Below, in pieces: positions 45,371 to 52,910 of a stretch of DNA of 64,000 bases. A program made the translations under genes and the position numbers. How positions within the stretch are numbered: the first letter of the stretch is position 1; each line of letters starts with the position of its first letter. The notes below the pieces were generated by a model, which saw only the letters and a list, made by a program, of their open reading frames with translations, was not told the origin of the DNA and ran no database searches. The DNA is from an uncultured Bacteroides sp. (lineage in GTDB: Bacteria; Bacteroidota; Bacteroidia; Bacteroidales; Bacteroidaceae), in the NCBI GenBank assembly GCA_900766005.1, contig CAAFTU010000030.1, forward strand, positions 37,195 through 101,194, given 5' to 3'.

Positions 45371-45790
45371 ATGAAGATACAGATTATTAATGGTCCTAAT
45401 ATAAATCTCTTGGGTAAGCGCGAACCTTCCATTTATGGAAGTGTTACTTTTGAAGCGTATTTGGCCGGTCTTCGCCAGCGGTATGCTGATATTGAGATTG
45501 ACTATTTCCAGTCCAACATTGAAGGGGAATTAATCGACTGCATCCAGCAGGCTGGTTTCGAGGCCGACGGCATCATCTTGAATGCGGGGGCTTATACGCA
45601 TACTTCCATTGCTCTGCAGGATGCCATCCGTGCCGTGCCGGCTCCGGTCATTGAGGTACACATCTCCAATGTGCACAGTCGCGAATCCTATCGCCATGTT
45701 TCTATGATAGCCAGTGCTTGCAAGGGCGTCATTTGCGGATTCGGGCTGAACTCATACCGTTTGGCATTAGAAGCTTTATTGGGTGAATAA
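45371..45790 (+). CDS. aroQ: 3-Dehydroquinate dehydratase, type II
   Basis: A 139-residue flavodoxin-fold enzyme. NGPNINLLGKREPSIYG holds the flexible lid and catalytic tyrosine. NAGAYTHTSIALQDAI and EVHISNVHSRESYRHVS hold the substrate-binding histidine, and CGFGLNSYRLALEAL closes the protein. It removes water from 3-dehydroquinate in the shikimate pathway. It is the first gene of an apparent five-gene operon: aroQ, pyk (31 nt), O-methyltransferase (13 nt), rbfA (12 nt) and an FtsX-like permease (16 nt). Confidence 0.95.
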   Translation: MKIQIINGPNINLLGKREPSIYGSVTFEAYLAGLRQRYADIEIDYFQSNIEGELIDCIQQAGFEADGIILNAGAYTHTSIALQDAIRAVPAPVIEVHISNVHSRESYRHVSMIASACKGVICGFGLNSYRLALEALLGE

Positions 45791-45821
45791 TCAAGATATA
45801 AATTTAATAGATACAAAGATT

Positions 45822-47273
45822 ATGTTATTGAAACAGACAAAAATTGTGGCTTCCATCTCGGATAGACGCTGTGATGTGGATTTTATCAAGCAACTCTTTG
45901 ATGCTGGTATGAACGTGGTGCGTATGAATACGGCCCATGCCAGCCGTGAAGGTTTTGAAACACTCATAGCCAACGTGCGTGCTGTGTCTAACCGCATCGC
46001 CATCCTGATGGATACAAAAGGACCTGAAGTTCGTACAACTGCCAATGCGGAACCCATTCCTTATCAGATTGGGGACAGAGTGAAGATTGTTGGCAATCCG
46101 GAACTCGAAACCACACGCGAATGTATTGCCGTTTCTTATCCTAACTTCGTGAACGACTTGAATGTAGGCGGTACTATTTTGATTGATGATGGTGACTTGG
46201 AACTGGAAGTGATCGAAAAGACGGACGACCATCTGCTTTGTGAGGTGAAAAACGAAGCAACCTTGGGCAGCCGCAAGAGTGTGAACGTGCCGGGTGTACG
46301 TATCAACCTGCCTTCACTTACAGAAAAAGACCGTAACAACATCCTGTATGCTATTGAAAAGGATATCGACTTCATTGCTCACTCGTTTGTGCGCAACCGT
46401 CAGGATGTGCTGGATATCCGTGAAATCCTGGATGCTCACAACAGCGACATCCGTATCATCGCCAAGATTGAAAATCAGGAAGGTGTGGACAACATCGATG
46501 AGATTCTGGAAGTGGCCGACGGTGTGATGGTGGCTCGCGGTGACTTGGGTATCGAGGTGCCTCAGGAACGTATCCCGGGTATTCAGCGTATTTTGATCCG
46601 TAAATGTATCTTGGCGAAGAAGCCGGTAATCGTGGCTACCCAGATGCTTCACACGATGATTAACAATCCGCGTCCGACCCGTGCAGAGGTGACCGATATT
46701 GCCAATGCAATCTATTATCGCACAGATGCTTTGATGCTGAGCGGTGAAACGGCTTACGGTAAGTATCCGGTAGAAGCAGTGAAGACGATGGCTAAAATTG
46801 CAGCTCAGGCTGAAAAGGATAAGCTGGCCGACAATGATATCCGCATTCCGCTGGATGAAAACAGCAACGATGTTACTGCATTCCTGGCGAAGCAGGCTGT
46901 CAAGGCTACCACTAAGCTGAAGATTCGTGCAATCATTACCGACAGCTACAGCGGCCGCACTGCCCGCAACCTCGCTGCTTTCCGTGGTAAATTCCCTGTG
47001 TTGGCTATTTGCTACAAGGAAAAGACAATGCGTCATCTGGCTCTTTCGTATGGTGTAGATTCAATTTATATGCCTGAGCTGGCCAACGGACAGGAATATT
47101 ATTTCGCAGCACTTCGCCGCCTGTTGAAGGAAGGCCGTCTGCAACCGTCGGATATGGTGGGTTATTTGAGTAGCGGTAAGGCCGGAACAAAGACTTCTTT
47201 CCTCGAAATCAACGTAGTGGAAGATGTTTTGCAGGAAGGTATCGCTTTGCCGAATAAAGACCGTTATTTGTAA
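45822..47273 (+). CDS. pyk: Pyruvate kinase
   Basis: A 483-residue pyruvate kinase. KIVASISDRRCDVDFIKQL starts the barrel. MDTKGPEVRT, the active-site lysine in IIAKIENQEGVDN, ARGDLGIEVP and MLSGETAYGKYPVEAV are family signatures. The C-terminal domain begins around residue 350. It makes pyruvate and ATP from phosphoenolpyruvate. The ATG at 45822 is preferred over the frame start at 45783, which overlaps aroQ. The N-terminal motif is ASISDRRCD rather than the common TIGPAS. Confidence 0.95.
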   Translation: MLLKQTKIVASISDRRCDVDFIKQLFDAGMNVVRMNTAHASREGFETLIANVRAVSNRIAILMDTKGPEVRTTANAEPIPYQIGDRVKIVGNPELETTRECIAVSYPNFVNDLNVGGTILIDDGDLELEVIEKTDDHLLCEVKNEATLGSRKSVNVPGVRINLPSLTEKDRNNILYAIEKDIDFIAHSFVRNRQDVLDIREILDAHNSDIRIIAKIENQEGVDNIDEILEVADGVMVARGDLGIEVPQERIPGIQRILIRKCILAKKPVIVATQMLHTMINNPRPTRAEVTDIANAIYYRTDALMLSGETAYGKYPVEAVKTMAKIAAQAEKDKLADNDIRIPLDENSNDVTAFLAKQAVKATTKLKIRAIITDSYSGRTARNLAAFRGKFPVLAICYKEKTMRHLALSYGVDSIYMPELANGQEYYFAALRRLLKEGRLQPSDMVGYLSSGKAGTKTSFLEINVVEDVLQEGIALPNKDRYL

Positions 47274-47286
47274 AAAAACACATGAT

Positions 47287-47925
47287 ATGCAAGAGACTGA
47301 ATCTATAGATGAATATATTTTGCAGCATATTGATCCCGAAAGCGACTATCTGAAGTCGCTTTATCGGGATACGCATGTCAAATTGCTGCGTCCTCGCATG
47401 GCTTCGGGCCATCTGCAGGGACGTATGCTTAAAATGTTTGTGGAAATGATTCGGCCTCGTCAGATATTGGAGATAGGAACTTATAGCGGATACTCCGCTC
47501 TTTGTCTGGCGGAAGGCCTGGCAGAAGGCGGGGTATTGCATACGTTCGAAATCAACGACGAGCAGGAGGATTTTACGCGCCCGTGGCTGGAAAAGTCTCC
47601 GTATGCTGATAAAATCCGTTTTTATATCGGTGATGCGTTGGAACTGGTGCCTTCTTTGGGTGTCACGTTCGACTTGGCTTTTATCGACGGTGACAAGCGC
47701 CGGTACATCGATTATTATGAAATGACGTTGGCTCATCTGTCGGATGGCGGATATATCATTGCCGACAATACGCTGTGGGATGGTCATGTGCTGGAAGAAC
47801 CGCACCACACCGACACCCAAACCATCGGAATCAAAGCGTTTAATGATCTGGTGGCTCACGACCAGCGGGTGGAAAAAGTGATATTGCCCTTGCGTGACGG
47901 GCTGACAATAATTAGAAAAAAATAA
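47287..47925 (+). CDS. Class I SAM-dependent O-methyltransferase (family 3)
   Basis: A 212-residue enzyme of the catechol/caffeoyl-CoA-type O-methyltransferase family. SAM motif I is ILEIGTYSGYSALCLAEGL (about 59-77). The metal/acceptor motif is LAFIDGDKRRYIDYYEM, and IIADNTLWDGHVL follows. The acceptor is unknown. The ATG at 47287 is used; the longer frame overlaps pyk. It sits between pyk and rbfA with short gaps. Confidence 0.92.
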   Translation: MQETESIDEYILQHIDPESDYLKSLYRDTHVKLLRPRMASGHLQGRMLKMFVEMIRPRQILEIGTYSGYSALCLAEGLAEGGVLHTFEINDEQEDFTRPWLEKSPYADKIRFYIGDALELVPSLGVTFDLAFIDGDKRRYIDYYEMTLAHLSDGGYIIADNTLWDGHVLEEPHHTDTQTIGIKAFNDLVAHDQRVEKVILPLRDGLTIIRKK

Positions 47926-47937
47926 AAGAATAGTTTT

Positions 47938-48270
47938 ATGGAAACAACCAGACAGAATAAAATTTCTCGCTTGTTGCAGAAAGAACTCAGCGAGATTTTT
48001 TTGCTTCAGACGAAGGCAATGCCGGGTGTATTGGTCTCTGTAAGTGCCGTTCGTATCAGCCCTGATATGAGCATTGCCCGTGTGTATCTCAGTGTGTTCC
48101 CTTCGGGTAAGGCCGAAGAGATGGTGAAGAATATCAATGACAACATGAAATCAATTCGTTATGAATTGGGTACCCGTGTGCGTCATCAGTTGCGTATTAT
48201 CCCCGAACTGAAATTCTTTGTCGATGATTCATTGGATTACATTGAAAAGATCGACTCTTTGCTGAAGTAA
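47938..48270 (+). CDS. rbfA: 30S ribosome-binding factor A
   Basis: A 110-residue KH-fold protein. RQNKISRLLQKELSEIF at the N-terminus, the ISPDMSIARVYLSVFP strand pair and ELKFFVDDSLDYIEKIDSLL at the end match RbfA. It helps 30S maturation at the 5' end of 16S rRNA. The downstream permease gene starts after 16 nt. Confidence 0.93.
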   Translation: METTRQNKISRLLQKELSEIFLLQTKAMPGVLVSVSAVRISPDMSIARVYLSVFPSGKAEEMVKNINDNMKSIRYELGTRVRHQLRIIPELKFFVDDSLDYIEKIDSLLK

Positions 48271-48286
48271 ACCAATTTGATACGAA

Positions 48287-49513
48287 GTGAGTCTTCCGTT
48301 TTATATTGCCAAGCGTTATCTGTTCTCCAAGAAAAAGCATAACGCTATCAACATCATATCGGGCGTTTCGGTGTGTGGAGTGGCACTGGCCACACTGGCT
48401 CTTGTCTGCACTTTGTCTGTGTTTAATGGTTTTCAAGACATGGTTGCTTCTTTTTTTACTGCTTTCGACCCTGAGTTGAAGATCACCGTGCGTGAAGGTA
48501 AAGTGTTCGACAGTGCCGATGAGCGGATTCGAGCGGTGCGTATGCTTCCTGAAGTGGAACTGTCCACTGAAACGCTGGAGGAGAATGCGATGGTGCAATA
48601 CAAAGACCGGCAAGCCATGGTGGTGCTTAAAGGGGTGGAAGACAACTTTGAGCAACTGACGTCGATTGACAGTATCCTGTATGGTGCAGGTCAGTTTCTC
48701 TTGCATGATTCCATCGTGAATTATGGGGTGATGGGGGTGGAACTGGTATCTGCCTTGGGAACGGGGCTGCAGTTTGTGGACCCTCTCCATGTGTATATTC
48801 CCAAACGTAATGCAAAGGTGAACATGGCTCAGCCGGGGACTTCGTTCAACCGGGATTATCTTTATTCTCCGGGTGTCGTTTTTGCTGTCAACCAGCAGCA
48901 GTATGATTCTAAATACATTCTTACTTCCCTTGATTTTTTGCGTCATCTCTTGGATTATTCTACGGAGGTGTCGGCTATCGAACTCAAACTGAAACCGGGG
49001 GTTCAGACGGCTTCCGTTCAGAAGAAGATTGAAGAACTTCTGGGGGATGGTTATGTGGTTCAGAACCGTTATCAGCAGCAGGCTGATGTGTTCCGTATCA
49101 TGGAGATAGAGAAGCTCATCTCTTATCTGTTTCTCACCTTTATCCTGATGATTGCTTGTTTCAATGTGATCGGTTCTCTTTCGATGTTGATATTGGACAA
49201 GAAGGAGGATGTGATGACTTTGCGGAATCTGGGTGCTGATGATCGTCTGATTTCGCGTATATTTCTTTTTGAAGGGCGTCTGATTTCGCTCTTGGGAGCT
49301 GTTGCCGGTATTGTGCTGGGCTTGCTGTTGTGCTTCATTCAGCAGGAATATGGTCTTATTTCATTAGGAGGCAGCGGTGCGTTTGTGGTCGATGCTTATC
49401 CGGTGAGTGTGCATGCAGGAGATGTGTTGCTTGTTTTTGTTACGGTATTGGCAGTGGGTTTCCTTTCTGTATGGTATCCTGTGCATTATCTCAGCAAACG
49501 TCTGCTCAGTTAG
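48287..49513 (+). CDS. FtsX/LolC-E-type ABC transporter permease
   Basis: A 408-residue inner-membrane protein. The first helix is at about 20-45 (NAINIISGVSVCGVALATLALVCTLSVFNGF), a MacB-like periplasmic domain covers about 50-255, and three C-terminal FtsX helices cover about 275-400 (LISYLFLTFILMIACFNVIGSLSMLILDKKEDVMTL in segments). It resembles lipoprotein-releasing LolC/E. No LolD ATPase gene is adjacent, so the partner is elsewhere. The start is GTG at 48287, giving MSLPFYIAKRYLFSKKK, which is the usual family N-terminus; no in-frame ATG fits. It ends the aroQ operon. Confidence 0.88.
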   Translation: MSLPFYIAKRYLFSKKKHNAINIISGVSVCGVALATLALVCTLSVFNGFQDMVASFFTAFDPELKITVREGKVFDSADERIRAVRMLPEVELSTETLEENAMVQYKDRQAMVVLKGVEDNFEQLTSIDSILYGAGQFLLHDSIVNYGVMGVELVSALGTGLQFVDPLHVYIPKRNAKVNMAQPGTSFNRDYLYSPGVVFAVNQQQYDSKYILTSLDFLRHLLDYSTEVSAIELKLKPGVQTASVQKKIEELLGDGYVVQNRYQQQADVFRIMEIEKLISYLFLTFILMIACFNVIGSLSMLILDKKEDVMTLRNLGADDRLISRIFLFEGRLISLLGAVAGIVLGLLLCFIQQEYGLISLGGSGAFVVDAYPVSVHAGDVLLVFVTVLAVGFLSVWYPVHYLSKRLLS

Positions 49514-49520
49514 GCTAGAA

Positions 49521-49563
49521 TAAAAAATCCATATCCTACTCGGGATGAGTAAAGATATGGATT
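49521..49563 (-). terminator. Terminator of korAB (converging with the permease gene)
   Basis: A 10-bp perfect stem (49526-49535 with 49554-49563) has an inner ACTC/GAGT hairpin. On the minus strand the stem is followed by TTTTTTATT, placing it just after korB. Confidence 0.8.
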
Positions 49564-49603
49564 CTTTGTATGCAGATTGTTTATTGATCTGTCTCTGGAA
49601 ATG

Positions 49604-50614
49604 TTATTTCACTTCCCATGTTTCATTGGTCATCAGCAGTTCCTGGAAGTTGTGGTATTTCTTCTTACCTTTGATTTCTTCAATTTGAGCTGCTACGGCA
49701 TCGTTGTAGGTAGGAGCTTCCACGTCACGGATTACACCCAATGCAATCGGGAAATCGGGGCCTTCCATCAGCGCCAGCTTCAATTGAACGGTATTGTCTT
49801 GGCAGTGAGCATCGTGCACCAGAATGTCTTTTTCTGTAATGCCATTTTCTCCTAACTTCACGACTTTGAGTCCGAAGCCTTCCTGCATCAATCCAAATTC
49901 TTTGTTTTCACCAAACAGCATCGGTTTGCCATGTTCCAGGTAAATGGCATTCTTGGCACGTCCTTCTTTCGTGGCTACGCTGGCATGAGTTCCGTCGTTG
50001 AAAATCACACAGTTTTGCAGCACTTCCACGACTGATGCTCCTTTGTGCTTGGCAGCTGCTTTCAGCACTTCTACCGAAGCCGGACCATCAACTGCTACAC
50101 AGCGTGCAAAGAAGCGGCCACGGGCACCGAAGGCCAGTTCTGCCGGACGGAACGGGTCTTCCACAGTTCCGTAGGGAGATGATTTGCTGACAAATCCCCT
50201 GGCTGAGGTCGGAGAGTATTGTCCTTTGGTCAGTCCGTATATGCGGTTGTTCAGCAGAATCATGTTTAAGTCGATGTTGCGGCGCACTGCATGGATAAAA
50301 TGGTTACCGCCGATAGCCAAGCCGTCACCGTCGCCGGAAATCTGCCAGATGGTCAGATTGGGGTTCGCTACCTTAGCTCCGGTTGCGATGGCTGCTGCAC
50401 GGCCGTGGATGGTGTGGAAACCATAGGTGTTGACGTAATAAGGCAGACGGGACGAACAGCCGATGCCTGAAATAACGGCTATGTCGTGCGGGGCTGTTCC
50501 CAGTTCGGCCATGGCTTTGTGCAGTGAATTCAGGAAAGCGTGGTCACCGCATCCCGGACACCAGCGTGGCTGGCCTGCTTTGTAATCTTGTACGGTATAT
50601 GTCTTATCGCTCAT
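49604..50614 (-). CDS. korB: 2-Oxoglutarate (2-oxoacid):ferredoxin oxidoreductase beta subunit
   Basis: A 336-residue thiamine-diphosphate subunit. RWCPGCGDHAFL carries C19 and C22, and C53 in GIGCSSR is a further cluster ligand candidate. The TPP/Mg motif starts at GDGDGLAIGGNHFIHA (94-) and runs to NN. Together with KorA it interconverts 2-oxoglutarate and CoA with succinyl-CoA, CO2 and reduced ferredoxin. It starts 3 nt after korA, so the two are translationally coupled. Specificity for 2-oxoglutarate is inferred from family resemblance. Confidence 0.9.
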   Translation of the reverse strand: MSDKTYTVQDYKAGQPRWCPGCGDHAFLNSLHKAMAELGTAPHDIAVISGIGCSSRLPYYVNTYGFHTIHGRAAAIATGAKVANPNLTIWQISGDGDGLAIGGNHFIHAVRRNIDLNMILLNNRIYGLTKGQYSPTSARGFVSKSSPYGTVEDPFRPAELAFGARGRFFARCVAVDGPASVEVLKAAAKHKGASVVEVLQNCVIFNDGTHASVATKEGRAKNAIYLEHGKPMLFGENKEFGLMQEGFGLKVVKLGENGITEKDILVHDAHCQDNTVQLKLALMEGPDFPIALGVIRDVEAPTYNDAVAAQIEEIKGKKKYHNFQELLMTNETWEVK

Positions 50615-50617
50615 CTC

Positions 50618-52468
50618 TTATTCCTCCAATAATTTAGTGAATGCATCTATCAATTCTCTCGTAACGAACGGCTGTCCTTTCACTTGGTTGAACTGGCTGA
50701 TGTTCAATCCGGGTACTTTCATGCGCAGATAGCCGGCAAATTGTCCCATGTTTTGTTCGGCAACGACAATTTTTTTGTATTTACGCAGCAGTTCTGCCGT
50801 GTTCTTGGGCAGCGGATTGATGTATTGGAAATGCGTCATGGCTACTTTCTTTCCATGTTCGCGCATGAAGTCCATAGCCAGGCGGAGGTGACCGTATGTG
50901 CCTCCCCAGCCTACAATCAGCAAGTCGGCATCTTCGTCACCCAATATCTCTTGTTCGGGGATAGAATCGGCAATCTTGTCCACTTTGGCTTGGCGCAGGT
51001 GTACCATCTTATCATGGTTTTCTGCTTCGGTAGAGATAGCTCCCGTTTCGCTGCTCTTCTCCAGTCCACCGATGCGGTGCATAAACCCTTCGGTGCCGGG
51101 AACTGCCCAATAGCGTGCTCCTGTTTCTTCGTTGCGCTGATAGGGTGTCCATGTGCTTGCCATGTCGGGCGTTACATACGGCGGATTGATGGCCGGATAT
51201 TCATCCAAGTTGGGCAATTTCCATGCTGCCGAGCCGTTGGCTACGAAAGCATCGGTGAGCAATACAACGGGGGTCATGTGCTCAACAGCTATCTTACATG
51301 CCATATATGCAGCATCGAAACAGTTGGTGGGTGAAGTAGCGGCGATGACTGGCATAGGACTTTCACCGTTGCGGCCATAGAGTGCTTGCAGCAGGTCGGT
51401 TTGTTCCGATTTGGTGGGAAGGCCTGTTGACGGACCTCCGCGTTGCACATTGACCACTACCAGCGGCAATTCACCGATAACAGCCAAGTTCATGGCTTCA
51501 CTCTTCAGACACACACCCGGTCCTGAAGTGGTAGTAACTGCCAATGCTCCGGCAAAGGCTGCCCCTACAGCAGATGCACAGCCTGCAATTTCGTCTTCAC
51601 ACTGTACGGTTTTAACTCCCATGGATTTGTGTTTGGCCAGCTCATGCAGAATATCTGTAGCCGGTGTGATGGGGTAAGAACCTAGATACAGTTCGAGTCC
51701 GGCTTTCTCTGCTGCAGCCATTAAGCCGTATGACGTAGCCTTGTTTCCGTTGATGTCGGTATACAGTCCTTTGGCTTTGGGAGCATTGCTTTCAATTTTA
51801 TAGGTTGAAACCGAAGCGTGTGTGTTGGCTCCGTAATTGAATCCATCGTTTAATATCTTGATATTGGCTTCGGCAATTTCGGGCTTCTTGGCAAATTTTT
51901 TCCGCAGCATTTTTTCTGCAGCATCCAGGTTGCGGTTGAATAACCAGCATACCAGTCCGAGGGCAAACATGTTTTTGCAGCGGAGAATAGATTTGTTGTC
52001 CAATCCGGAATCTTTGAGGCTTTCTTTGCACATGGAAGAGATAGGTACTTCCAGCACTTCTTGTTTGATGTTCAGCTCTTCAAAAGGATTGTCGGTAGTA
52101 AATTTTGCTTTTTCCAGATCTTTTGCTCCAAAAGAATCGGAATCTGTGATGATAAGTCCTTGTGGCTTACAGAATTTGACTTGTGTCTTCAATGCAGAAG
52201 GGTTCATAGCAACCAGAACGTGGCAACGGTCACCGGGCGTGTAAACTTGTCCTGCGCCAATGTGTACCTGAAATCCTGAAACACCGGTCAGCGAACCTTG
52301 CGGGGCACGGATATCTGCCGGGTAGTCGGGGAATGTACAGATGTCATTACCTACAGTAGCCGACACATTCGAGAAGATGTTGCCGGCCAACTGCATACCG
52401 TCGCCGGAGTCACCGGAGAAACGTACTACTACTTCCTCCAATTCTTTAACCATCATTTCGTCTGCCAT
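50618..52468 (-). CDS. korA: 2-Oxoglutarate (2-oxoacid):ferredoxin oxidoreductase, fused gamma-alpha subunit
   Basis: A 616-residue fusion. The N-terminal gamma domain covers about 10-190 (VVRFSGDSGDGMQLAGNIFS). The alpha pyrimidine-binding domain covers about 220-430 (NGNKATSYGLMAAAEKAGLELYLGSYPITPATDILHEL, in segments, and TTSGPGVCLKSEAMNLA). The C-terminal domain II is at about 500-610. It supplies the 2-oxoacid and CoA-binding parts of the ferredoxin enzyme. No separate ferredoxin-like delta subunit gene is adjacent. A candidate promoter lies 58 nt upstream. Confidence 0.9.
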   Translation of the reverse strand: MADEMMVKELEEVVVRFSGDSGDGMQLAGNIFSNVSATVGNDICTFPDYPADIRAPQGSLTGVSGFQVHIGAGQVYTPGDRCHVLVAMNPSALKTQVKFCKPQGLIITDSDSFGAKDLEKAKFTTDNPFEELNIKQEVLEVPISSMCKESLKDSGLDNKSILRCKNMFALGLVCWLFNRNLDAAEKMLRKKFAKKPEIAEANIKILNDGFNYGANTHASVSTYKIESNAPKAKGLYTDINGNKATSYGLMAAAEKAGLELYLGSYPITPATDILHELAKHKSMGVKTVQCEDEIAGCASAVGAAFAGALAVTTTSGPGVCLKSEAMNLAVIGELPLVVVNVQRGGPSTGLPTKSEQTDLLQALYGRNGESPMPVIAATSPTNCFDAAYMACKIAVEHMTPVVLLTDAFVANGSAAWKLPNLDEYPAINPPYVTPDMASTWTPYQRNEETGARYWAVPGTEGFMHRIGGLEKSSETGAISTEAENHDKMVHLRQAKVDKIADSIPEQEILGDEDADLLIVGWGGTYGHLRLAMDFMREHGKKVAMTHFQYINPLPKNTAELLRKYKKIVVAEQNMGQFAGYLRMKVPGLNISQFNQVKGQPFVTRELIDAFTKLLEE

Positions 52469-52525
52469 AACTTTCTTTGTTTTTTTAAGGTTAAATTGAT
52501 TTATGTTTTTTAATTTAGGCGACTA

Positions 52526-52556
52526 CAAAGGTTAGAAAGTTAATCGGATTTTCAAA
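52526..52556 (-). promoter_or_regulatory. Candidate promoter of korAB
   Basis: On the minus strand, TTTG (52553-52556), 19 bp, then AACCTTTG (52526-52533) match the Bacteroides consensus with one mismatch in the -7 box. Confidence 0.5.
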
Positions 52557-52627
52557 ATAAAATGTTCTGAATTGTTTTCGCTTTTTCAAATATTTGATAA
52601 ACCTTTAAGGAAGCTCTGTTTTTATTC

Positions 52628-52657
52628 TTGTAAAATCGACAGAAAGCCTTATCTTTG
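52628..52657 (+). promoter_or_regulatory. Promoter of tRNA-Arg
   Basis: TTG at 52628-52630 and TATCTTTG at 52650-52657 are 19 bp apart, ending 17 nt before the mature tRNA. Confidence 0.7.
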
Positions 52658-52674
52658 CAGTCAAATCAAAAAGC

Positions 52675-52746
52675 GGCCTTGTAGTTCAACGGATAGAATA
52701 GAAGTTTCCTAAACTTTAGATAGGGGTTCGATTCCCCTCGAGGCTA
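52675..52746 (+). tRNA. tRNA-Arg (anticodon CCT)
   Basis: It folds as a full cloverleaf. The acceptor stem GGCCTTG pairs with CGAGGCT (two G-U pairs), the D stem is GTTC/GAAT, the anticodon stem GAAGT pairs with ACTTT, the loop TTCCTAA has anticodon CCT at 52708-52710, and the T arm is AGGGG-TTCGATT-CCCCT. It reads the codon AGG. The terminal CCA is not encoded (A73 is followed by CTG), so it is added after transcription. Confidence 0.94.
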
Positions 52747-52854
52747 CTGCTTGTAATCCTGAATCTTTATAGATGCTGTTCGAGGCATTCATCTGGATGT
52801 CTTATCAAGTCCCTCGACCCCTCTTATAGCTTCTATTTGTTTAATAATCAATAG

Positions 52855-52888
52855 AAAAAGCCTCTCCCGTTTCCGGAAGAGGCTTTTT
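52855..52888. terminator. Terminator between tRNA-Arg and secDF
   Basis: A 15-bp stem with one C-A mismatch (52855-52869 with 52874-52888) and a 4-nt loop has A5 on the left and T5 on the right, so it can serve both secDF (minus) and the tRNA (plus). Confidence 0.85.
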
Positions 52889-52910
52889 CTGTTTTTATTT
52901 ATCACGTTGA

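Noticed and set aside
52675..52746. tRNA-Arg as an integration site
   Set aside because: No integrase or repeated tRNA 3' end is seen nearby; the flanking genes are housekeeping.
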